Assembly (NCBI GenBank): GCA_964636275.1
Contig: CAZWRN010000031.1
Span: 1-11,843 of the forward strand
Length of the DNA stretch: 11,843 bases
Reading direction: 5' to 3'
From: CAZWRN01 sp964636275
Lineage (GTDB): Bacteria > Patescibacteriota > Microgenomatia > Daviesbacterales > UBA10151
Both the position numbers and the translations under genes were made by a program. Positions 6,572-11,843 of the stretch are shown in pieces (the stretch's first letter is position 1; each line of letters begins with the position of its first letter). The notes beneath the pieces were generated by a model that worked only from the letters and a program-made list of their open reading frames with translations, was not told the origin of the DNA and searched no databases.

Positions 6572-6818
6572 ATTTTTCTTCTAAATGAGCCCGATAAATT
6601 TTATCACGGTCTTCAACCGGGATGAGCTTACGAGGTTTCATTTTTGCTAAAGCGCGTTTAAATTTTTCCGCATTAAAAAGCTTCGGCTGAGGAGTCTCTG
6701 GAGTAATAGTCGCCAAAACTTCCGAGCGATGAATAATTTTTATTCGCTTACCTTGCTTTAAAGCAGCCACCATATCAGCCATTTTATTTCGGAGTTCAGT
6801 TGTAGACATGTATTGCAT
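6552..6818 (-). CDS. Phd/YefM-type antitoxin
   Basis: An 88-residue protein. The N-terminal half (STTELRNKMADMVAALKQGKRIKIIHRSEVLATITP, about 5-40) has the Phd/YefM pattern of a DNA-binding, dimerising fold. The basic C-terminal half (about 48-88) should be flexible and wrap the toxin. It precedes and overlaps the PIN toxin gene by 20 nt, the usual order for such modules. The start at 6818 lies only ~5 nt after the predicted transcription start; Met4 (6809) is an alternative start. Three palindromic 12-nt repeats overlap its promoter, the probable operator for self-repression. Confidence 0.82.
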   Translation of the reverse strand: MQYMSTTELRNKMADMVAALKQGKRIKIIHRSEVLATITPETPQPKLFNAEKFKRALAKMKPRKLIPVEDRDKIYRAHLEEKYGKGVS

Positions 6819-6854
6819 ATGTACATTTAAATGTACATTTAAATGTACATTTTG
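6819..6854. promoter_or_regulatory. Triple 12-nt palindromic operator of the toxin-antitoxin module
   Basis: Two exact copies of ATGTACATTTAA (6819-6830, 6831-6842) are followed by a near copy ATGTACATTTTG (6843-6854). Each junction contains the perfect palindrome AAATGTACATTT or most of it. The sites cover the -10 box and spacer of the minus-strand promoter, as expected for autoregulation by the antitoxin or the toxin-antitoxin complex. Confidence 0.8.
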
Positions 6855-6858
6855 TCAA
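6830..6858 (-). promoter_or_regulatory. Promoter of the toxin-antitoxin module
   Basis: On the minus strand: TTGACA (6858-6853), a 17-nt spacer and TACATT (6835-6830). The predicted start is about 6823, 5 nt before the antitoxin ATG at 6818, so the mRNA would be almost leaderless. Confidence 0.7.
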
Positions 6859-6934
6859 CCGCCATCTGGATATTTTACTCAATCCTTCATACTAGCTACT
6901 AGATACCATTTACCATATACTACATACATATTTT

Positions 6935-8308
6935 ATGGCTCGGAAAACATCCCAATTTGTCTGTCAGCAGTGTGGCTATGTCTCCCCAAACTTCCTGGGG
7001 AAGTGCCCTGAATGCGGCAACTGGAACAGTATGGTCGAGCAAATTTCAGAAAAAGAGCCAACTACTGCAAAAGGTAAACTAAGAAGTATTTCCAGATCAG
7101 AAGTAGTCAATACAGCTGATATAGAAAAGAAGGATTTTGCGAGAATAAGTACCACTCTGAAAGAATTTGATAGGGTATTGGGTGGTGGGATCGTCTATGG
7201 AGCTGTAGTCTTGCTGGCCGGCGACCCCGGAGTAGGGAAATCGACTCTCCTAAGCCAGCTGGCTATCAATGTCAATCAGCTTTCAGCTTCCAGCTTAAAG
7301 CTTCTAGGAAAAAATCAAACCGAAACCACTAAAAGCTCAAAGCTAGAAACTAACAGCTCTGTTTTATATGTCGCTGGAGAAGAATCTGCTCATCAGATCA
7401 AACTCCGGATTGAGAGGATCAATCCGCAGGCTTCATTGGCTATTCTCAATGAAACCGATGTTGACGCCATCACCGAAGCGATTCAGCAATACAAACCAAA
7501 GCTAGTGATTATTGACTCAATTCAGACGCTGGAAACCCAGGATTTGAGCTCAGCAGCCGGCTCAGTCTCTCAGGTTCGTGAATCAGCGCATCGACTTCAA
7601 CGAATTGCCAAAGCTTTGCATGTCCCGATGTTTATCGTCGGGCATGTCACCAAAGAAGGGACAGTAGCCGGACCACGGACTCTGGAACATTTGGTTGATG
7701 TGGTTTTAAACCTCGAAGGTGAATCCGAAAATCAATTTCGTTTACTGCGGGCTGTCAAAAATCGGTTTGGTCCGACCGACGAAGTCGGGATTTTTGAGAT
7801 GGAGGAGACTGGTTTGAAAGAGATTTCCAATCCATCTGAGCTCTTTCTGGGCGAAAAAGTTAGTGCCCCAGGGTCTGCCATCACCGCTATTGTGACTGGT
7901 CTGCGGCCAATGTTGGTTGAGATTCAGGCACTGGTGACCAAGACAAATTCACCAATTTCTAGAAGAGTTGGTACAGGGGTAGATAACAACCGCCTGCAGT
8001 TATTAGTTGCAGTGCTACAAAAAAGGCTTCGCTTGCCACTGTGGGATCAGGACATTTTCGTCAATGTGACAGGTGGGATGAAGATCACGGAACCCGCGGC
8101 TGATCTGGCGATCTGCATGGCGATCGTCTCCAGCTTTAAAGATATGACTTTAGATCCTAAATCAGTCTATGTCGGAGAAGTGGGGTTACTTGGAGAGCTT
8201 AGAACCGTCAGACAGCTGGATAAAAGGATCAATGAAGCCAAAAAGCTTGGTTATACCAAAGTCATCTCTCCCCAAACCATCCGCACCCTTTCTCAGGCGT
8301 TAAAATAA
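6935..8308 (+). CDS. radA: DNA repair protein RadA, with palindromic-element insert
   Basis: A 457-residue ATPase that promotes branch migration in recombination and repair. In order: a C4 zinc finger (Cys10, 13, 24, 27); a RecA-like core with Walker A GDPGVGKST (96-104), GEES (148-151) and the Walker B strand KLVIIDSIQT (189-198); the RadA motif KNRFG (275-279); and a Lon-protease-like C-terminal domain (about 300-450) with GGMKITEPAADLAI. Length is normal, but between STLL and LYVAGEES there are about 24 residues more than in E. coli RadA (about 118-141, SASSLKLLGKNQTE...). They are encoded by an inverted-repeat DNA element. The insert is in frame at a surface turn after the P-loop helix, so the protein is probably active. 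It is divergent from the toxin-antitoxin module. No clear promoter or Shine-Dalgarno is seen. Confidence 0.95.
   Translation: MARKTSQFVCQQCGYVSPNFLGKCPECGNWNSMVEQISEKEPTTAKGKLRSISRSEVVNTADIEKKDFARISTTLKEFDRVLGGGIVYGAVVLLAGDPGVGKSTLLSQLAINVNQLSASSLKLLGKNQTETTKSSKLETNSSVLYVAGEESAHQIKLRIERINPQASLAILNETDVDAITEAIQQYKPKLVIIDSIQTLETQDLSSAAGSVSQVRESAHRLQRIAKALHVPMFIVGHVTKEGTVAGPRTLEHLVDVVLNLEGESENQFRLLRAVKNRFGPTDEVGIFEMEETGLKEISNPSELFLGEKVSAPGSAITAIVTGLRPMLVEIQALVTKTNSPISRRVGTGVDNNRLQLLVAVLQKRLRLPLWDQDIFVNVTGGMKITEPAADLAICMAIVSSFKDMTLDPKSVYVGEVGLLGELRTVRQLDKRINEAKKLGYTKVISPQTIRTLSQALK
7278..7358. repeat. In-frame palindromic element inside radA
   Basis: The left arm 7278-7307 and right arm 7329-7358 are complementary at 23 of 30 positions, with a 21-nt loop. 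Each arm is made of AGCT-containing micro-repeats (AGCTTTCAGCTTCCAGCTT). The length of ~81 nt equals 27 codons and coincides with the extra residues in RadA. The right arm is 30/33 identical to a segment at 9490-9522. Confidence 0.75.
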
Positions 8309-8347
8309 GCTTTGATCTTATTTGATTAACACACCCTCCATCATCTT

Positions 8348-8382
8348 TCTAACATCCGGTGTTAGTCAGGTTCGAACAATCG
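8348..8382. repeat. Left inverted repeat flanking the RAYT gene
   Basis: The 35-nt segment starting TCTAACATCCGGTGTTAG matches the reverse complement of 9153-9187 at about 25 of 35 positions. The first half is itself a near-palindrome (CTAACATC/GGTGTTAG), and TTCGAAC follows. It is probably a REP-type element mobilised by the enclosed transposase. Confidence 0.6.
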
Positions 8383-8427
8383 TAAATGCCAGTTGCAAAT
8401 AGCTTCAGATTAATGTTTAATTCCGGC

Positions 8428-9108
8428 ATGGCTTATAGAAAAGTTGTATTAGCAACCGGAGAGATCTATCATATCTTCAATCGAGCAGTCGCCAGACAAC
8501 CGATTTTTTTGACTAAAACTCACTATTTACGTTTTTTAAATTTAATCCAATATTATCAATTCGCTGAATCAAAGATGAGCTATTCATCTTTTAAAAAGTT
8601 AAAGATATCAGAAAGAGAGAGAATTCTTTACGAACTAAAAAAAAATAATCAGACTCAGGTAGAAATTATTGCATTTTGTATTATGCCAAATCATTACCAT
8701 CTGCTTTTAAAACAAACCGGCGATTCAGGTATCACCACATTTATTAAAAAGGTTCAAAATGCTTACGCCAAATATTTCAATATCAAACAAAATCGCCCAG
8801 GGGCACTCTGGGGATCACAATTCCAAGCAGTCAGAGTGGAGACTGACGAACAGTTAATACATCTTTCCAGGTATATTCATCTCAATCCTTCAACCAGTTT
8901 TATTACAAAAATAGAGCAGCTTGAAAATTATGCCTGGTCGTCATTAGCCCAATACCTTGGTGCAAATTTATATGAGTTCGTCAATCAAAGCTTAATATTT
9001 AGCTTTTTTCAAAATAAGGAAGATTACAGAAAGTTTGTCTTCGATCAGTCTGAGCATCAAAGAGAGCTCGGCAAGATCAAACACCTGCTAATGGAAAAAA
9101 ATAAATAA
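8428..9108 (+). CDS. REP-associated tyrosine transposase (RAYT, Y1/HUH)
   Basis: A Y1 transposase of the IS200-like superfamily, RAYT branch, which nicks single-stranded DNA at REP palindromes. With the start at 8428 (MAYRKVVLATGEIYHIFNR) it has 226 residues, typical of the family. The frame is open back to 8386, but the extra 14 residues look non-native. The HUH metal-binding motif is in IMPNHYHLLL (His89 and His91 from this start), after a hydrophobic strand. The catalytic Tyr is in AYAKYFN (about 113-116). GALWGSQFQAVRV and YIHLNP are further RAYT signatures. Inverted 35-nt repeats lie on both sides (8348-8382, 9153-9187), the arrangement called a REPtron. All motifs are intact, so it may be active. 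No Shine-Dalgarno is apparent. Confidence 0.9.
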   Translation: MAYRKVVLATGEIYHIFNRAVARQPIFLTKTHYLRFLNLIQYYQFAESKMSYSSFKKLKISERERILYELKKNNQTQVEIIAFCIMPNHYHLLLKQTGDSGITTFIKKVQNAYAKYFNIKQNRPGALWGSQFQAVRVETDEQLIHLSRYIHLNPSTSFITKIEQLENYAWSSLAQYLGANLYEFVNQSLIFSFFQNKEDYRKFVFDQSEHQRELGKIKHLLMEKNK

Positions 9109-9152
9109 ACCACCTGAAACTCGCTGCATTTTCGCTTGAAAATAGAGTATAA

Positions 9153-9187
9153 CCAATGTTCGAAGCTATACAACATCCGATGTTAGA
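9153..9187. repeat. Right inverted repeat flanking the RAYT gene
   Basis: Inverted copy of 8348-8382. It contains TGTTCGAAG and the palindromic ACATCCGATGT, followed by a tandem GTTAGAAAA repeat (9182-9211). The arms lie 45 nt outside both the RAYT start (8428) and its stop (9108). Confidence 0.6.
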
Positions 9188-9267
9188 AAATTAGAAAAGA
9201 TGTTAGAAAAGATTACGAGAGAAGCGAGTATCAAGCTCCGCTTATCTGACCTCATCCGAATCTAGAC

Positions 9268-9297
9268 TTGCAAAATTTTCACGGATAGTATTACAAT
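9268..9297 (+). promoter_or_regulatory. Candidate promoter of the LytR_C-domain gene
   Basis: TTGCAA (9268-9273), an 18-nt spacer and TACAAT (9292-9297). The predicted transcript begins near 9304, about 27 nt before the chosen ATG at 9331. The spacer upstream (9109-9267) holds only repeats. Confidence 0.5.
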
Positions 9298-9330
9298 AAT
9301 TTTTGACCCATATATTTGTGGTCCACTGCC

Positions 9331-10833
9331 ATGCCTGACCCAAAAGATAAAAAAGATGAATTAGATGCCGTGACTGCGGCCTATGAAAGTATCTCCGCCA
9401 AGCTGGAAGAACTCCGCAAACAACAAGCCAAGGAAGAGAGTCAAGAGTCAAGAGTCAAGAGTCAAGATGATGAATCGGAAGAAAAGCCTACTAAAAGCTC
9501 GAAGCTGGAAGCTAACAGCTCTAATTCTGAAGATGACGATGATGATGAGGCGATCGCTGAAATAGATATTGACTCTGAAGAAGAGGTCGAGGTAACTATC
9601 AAAGGCAAAAAAGCCGACCAGGATGAAGACCAATCCTCCGAAGCAATGGCACCCCTGCCTGGAACTGAAGAAGACGAACCAGCCGCCAAAAAACAGGTCT
9701 ACCAAGCCGATGATCCTCTAGATGACGAATCATCCCAAGATGAAGTTGCTGACAGCCGACAGCCGAAAGCTGATAGCGCAGATGAAGATCCATTTGAAGA
9801 CGAAACAGAAAAACCAACTATCAAACCGCGCGAAATAAAGCCGCCACTCCCATCCGACGATGAAGATGAACTCCCTTCGCTTAGTGAGCGGGGGGCTGAG
9901 CTCATGGCTGAATCAGACGAAATGGAAAAATGGGAGAAGATGAAAACATCTGCCCCTCAAGAAGAGGAGTCAGAGGAACCAAAACCAACTTATCAACCAC
10001 TATCTCAGGCTGATTTTCAATCCCGGCTCAGAAAGCCAGAATCGGAGTCTACTTCAGAAGAGGATAGCTTCACTGACAGTCGGCAACCAAGAACTGGAAT
10101 CAGTGATGAACCAGATTCTTTGGAGGACCTGGCCGATCAACCACTGGAAGCTCCCCGGGAGATGACTGGCTATGAAAGCACTGTCAAAAAGCCGACCTCA
10201 GTCGATAGTCTGGATGACGATTGGGATATCAGACGTCTACGTCCTCAACACCGATCTCTCCCAGAAGAAGAGCATTTCGATGAAATGCCCCGCCGAGAAT
10301 TTAGACAGCCTCAGCCACAGGATGAAGAAAACTACTTTGACCGACGCAACCAGCCTTTACCGAGAAAAAGAGCCAGCGTTTGGCATCTGTTTATACTGGT
10401 ATTGATTGGCGTTGGTGTCATCTCAGCCACTGTTTACTTTTTGAAGTATCAGTTCAATGAGCCATCCAAACCGACCCCCTCTCCTGAGATCTCATCTTCG
10501 ACACCCACTCCCACGCCAACCCCAACTCCTAAACCAGTGGTCGAGGATCGGGGTTCATATCGGGTCAGGGTGCTCAATGGTACCAGCCAGACTGGACTAG
10601 CAGCTAAAATATTGGCTCAGTTGAAAGAAGCAGGCTATCTGAGCGACCGATCCGGCAATGCCGACAACAACGACTATCAGCAGACTGTTATCAAAGTCAA
10701 AGAGGGGACTCAGTCTGCCGCCTTGATCAACACCATCATGGAAGATCTCGGTTCTGAATATTCACCCACCAGTGAGACCACCTTAAAAGCCAGTGATAAG
10801 GCTGATGTCGAGATCATCCTCGGACTGAAATAA
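9331..10833 (+). CDS. Single-pass membrane protein with acidic tail and LytR_C domain
   Basis: A 500-residue protein. Residues 1-345 are a very acidic, low-complexity, probably disordered region (many D, E, S, P, Q) with a short N-terminal coiled coil (about 12-36). A basic patch (PRKRAS) precedes one membrane helix (about 349-371, WHLFILVLIGVGVISATVYF). A Pro/Thr linker (KPTPSPEISSSTPTPTP...) leads to a LytR_C domain (about 408-500, YRVRVLNGTSQTGLAAKIL, ending VEIILGLK). By the positive-inside rule the acidic tail is cytoplasmic and LytR_C is outside. LytR_C often accompanies LCP ligases in wall-polymer attachment, but no LCP domain is here. Several segments derive from micro-repeats: EESQESRVKSQ, KSSKLEANSS and two ADSRQP/TDSRQP copies. 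The ATG at 9331 is preferred over the upstream TTG 9316. Confidence 0.82.
   Translation: MPDPKDKKDELDAVTAAYESISAKLEELRKQQAKEESQESRVKSQDDESEEKPTKSSKLEANSSNSEDDDDDEAIAEIDIDSEEEVEVTIKGKKADQDEDQSSEAMAPLPGTEEDEPAAKKQVYQADDPLDDESSQDEVADSRQPKADSADEDPFEDETEKPTIKPREIKPPLPSDDEDELPSLSERGAELMAESDEMEKWEKMKTSAPQEEESEEPKPTYQPLSQADFQSRLRKPESESTSEEDSFTDSRQPRTGISDEPDSLEDLADQPLEAPREMTGYESTVKKPTSVDSLDDDWDIRRLRPQHRSLPEEEHFDEMPRREFRQPQPQDEENYFDRRNQPLPRKRASVWHLFILVLIGVGVISATVYFLKYQFNEPSKPTPSPEISSSTPTPTPTPTPKPVVEDRGSYRVRVLNGTSQTGLAAKILAQLKEAGYLSDRSGNADNNDYQQTVIKVKEGTQSAALINTIMEDLGSEYSPTSETTLKASDKADVEIILGLK
9438..9467. repeat. Heptamer tandem repeat in coding sequence
   Basis: AGTCAAG units are repeated about four times in the acidic-tail gene, encoding QESRVKSQ. 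This is a likely slippage site within a disordered region. Confidence 0.6.
9490..9522. repeat. Arm of the radA-type palindromic element
   Basis: A 33-nt segment identical at 30 positions to radA 7328-7360 (start ACTAAAAGCTC, end CTAACAGCTCT; three A/G differences). It is read in the same frame in both genes, giving TKSSKLEANSS here and TKSSKLETNSS in RadA. Only one arm is present. Confidence 0.8.
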
Positions 10834-10881
10834 TTATTACTTCAAAACAAACAATATAATTTGAATACAAAATATATCCAA

Positions 10882-10910
10882 CCTAGCCTTTAGCTAAAGC
10901 TGGTTTTTTT
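10882..10910 (+). terminator. Intrinsic terminator of the LytR_C-domain gene
   Basis: An imperfect stem with arms CCTAGCCTTT and AAAGCTGG (10882-10903, bulged T and C) around AGCT is followed by seven T. It overlaps the last codons of tatC on the other strand. Confidence 0.6.
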
Positions 10911-11644
10911 CGGCCAAAGAGATAATACAAAATCAGCGTCAGCTCAAACATTAGTATCAATGGTAAAGCCATCAAAAAGTCGGCAATCAAAGAATCCAGA
11001 GGCAGCATTATGGCAAAGAGTAGTGACCCTAAATAAACCCATTTTCGCCATCTGTTTAAATGAGAGGATTTGATGATTCCAAACTTCATCAAAAGAAACA
11101 GCAAGATCGGATACTGAAATCCCAGCCCCATCAGAGCTGAGGTTAGTAAAACCGTGCTTAAGATCCGGCTGATATCCAAAATATTACCAATTTCCAGTGA
11201 AGATGCCTGGCTGAGAAAGATCTGTATCTGCCAGCGCATTATAAGTATGCCAAAAGAAAAACCCACCAAAAATAAGATGATTGAAAAAGGGATAAAAGCT
11301 ACAATCGTATTAAACTCTTTTCTTTTCAGTGCTGGTTTCAGAAAAGATAAGATCTGAAAAATGATCAGTGGAAAGACAATTATCAGCCCGGTAGCCAGTG
11401 CGCAGCTAATAGATAGATTGATAAATTGAAATGGAGAAGTAAAAACCACATTAACCCCACGCAGGCTCAAAATATCGATCAGGAATTTTATTATCTGTTC
11501 GTAAAAGACAAATCCTAAAATAGCTGCTGCAAAAAAAATTAAAATAGTAAAGATAATTTTTTTTCTGATCTCAGCTACAACCAGGGAGTACTTTTTTAAA
11601 ACCTGACTAAATTCAGCAGAACCTGAGGCTAATATATTGTCCAC
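10883..11644 (-). CDS. tatC: Sec-independent translocase protein TatC
   Basis: A 253-residue six-helix membrane protein, the receptor of the twin-arginine export pathway for folded proteins. Helices lie at about 30-48, 75-100, 115-137, 160-188, 203-220 and 222-243. Family positions seen: EIRKK (25-29, the E-L-R motif), FTSP (68-71), FLKPALKRKE (101-110, its Glu matching the signal-peptide-binding E103 of E. coli), PLDSL with Asp217, and MFEL with Glu234. The usual Glu of the GxxFE(x)P motif is Gln177 here (GLGFQYP). The N-terminus is ~15 residues longer than usual and the start is a GTG, since the overlapping ATG is out of frame. It lies 20 nt downstream of tatA in the same operon. Confidence 0.9.
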   Translation of the reverse strand: MDNILASGSAEFSQVLKKYSLVVAEIRKKIIFTILIFFAAAILGFVFYEQIIKFLIDILSLRGVNVVFTSPFQFINLSISCALATGLIIVFPLIIFQILSFLKPALKRKEFNTIVAFIPFSIILFLVGFSFGILIMRWQIQIFLSQASSLEIGNILDISRILSTVLLTSALMGLGFQYPILLFLLMKFGIIKSSHLNRWRKWVYLGSLLFAIMLPLDSLIADFLMALPLILMFELTLILYYLFGRKKPALAKG

Positions 11645-11664
11645 ATTATGAAAGTAAAATTAAA

Positions 11665-11826
11665 CTAACTCTGTTTGGAGTCGTTGCGGCTAGCTTTTTT
11701 GAACTCTCTGACAGCTTCACCCAATCCTTTAAATAACTCGGGAATTTTTTTCCCTCCAAAAAGCAAAAGGATTATCAATCCAATTATCAACCATTCTGTT
11801 AAACCAATAGACTGTAACATACTCAT
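11665..11826 (-). CDS. tatA: Twin-arginine translocase subunit TatA
   Basis: A 53-residue protein, MSMLQSIGLTEWLIIGLIIL... It has one N-terminal membrane helix (about 10-24), then the signature FGGKKIPELFKGLGEAVREFKKA (FG hinge followed by an amphipathic helix) and a short basic/polar tail ending KQS. TatA oligomers form the passage for folded substrates together with TatC, whose gene follows 20 nt downstream. It is short for the family (usually 60-90) but complete. The start ATG at 11826 overlaps the stop of the upstream gene (ATGA); the second Met (11820) is an alternative. No TatB-like gene is in the window, as in minimal TatAC systems. Confidence 0.92.
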   Translation of the reverse strand: MSMLQSIGLTEWLIIGLIILLLFGGKKIPELFKGLGEAVREFKKASRNDSKQS

Positions 11827-11843
11827 TTAGGCTTTGTGGCCAT
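11823..11843 (-). CDS. 3' end of an upstream gene, partial
   Basis: The minus strand enters the window in a frame ending ATKPK-stop, with the TGA overlapping the ATG of tatA by 4 nt (ATGA). This is typical of operon coupling, so another gene probably lies upstream of tatA. Only about six codons are visible and its identity cannot be told. Confidence 0.4.
   Translation of the reverse strand: MATKPK

Noticed and set aside
6808..7011. 67-aa ORF between the toxin-antitoxin module and radA
   Set aside because: Its first residues simply translate the 12-nt operator repeats, and it overlaps the start of radA.
9448..9905. Serine-rich antisense ORFs opposite the acidic-tail gene
   Set aside because: They are mirror frames of GAA/GAT-rich coding sequence and have no own signals.
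2096..11843. UGA recoded to glycine, as in some CPR lineages
   Set aside because: The PAS protein ends in TGA and the gene before tatA ends in a TGA that overlaps the next start; conserved genes have no internal TGA.

Overview
The window looks like a fragment of a Candidate Phyla Radiation (Patescibacteria) genome, possibly of the Microgenomates type. The support is a 23S rRNA gene split by a self-splicing intron, a 5S rRNA gene detached from 23S, low GC with AT-rich micro-repeats between genes, a type IV pilin-like protein, a RAYT transposase and several small orphan proteins. The lineage is an inference. TGA serves as a normal stop, so this is not one of the UGA-to-glycine lineages.

Layout. 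Positions 1-401 hold the 3' part of a group I intron, with P3-P9 traceable and the terminal G at 401. The last ~386 nt of 23S rRNA follow (402-787), then repeats and a bidirectional terminator. Next come a small membrane protein (minus), an orphan 121-aa protein (plus) and a membrane PAS protein with a degenerate kinase core (minus). A prepilin-like gene diverges from the last of these. A stand-alone 5S rRNA with its own promoter and terminator is followed by ribosomal protein S1. After a ~500-nt stretch with a decayed ORF lies a Phd-type antitoxin/PIN toxin pair (minus) whose promoter contains three tandem 12-nt palindromic repeats. Then come radA, a RAYT (Y1/HUH) transposase bracketed by inverted repeats, and a single-pass protein with a long acidic tail and a LytR_C domain. 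A minus-strand Tat operon closes the window: the tail of an unknown gene, tatA, tatC.

Most interesting feature. Several families of short palindromic or tandem repeats recur between genes, inside peripheral loops of the group I intron, and in frame inside protein genes. radA carries a ~81-nt inverted-repeat insert in its ATPase domain. One arm of that insert matches, 30 of 33 nt, a segment inside the LytR_C-domain gene. A 15-nt palindrome also sits in the prepilin leader. This resembles the Rickettsia palindromic elements in behaviour, not in sequence.
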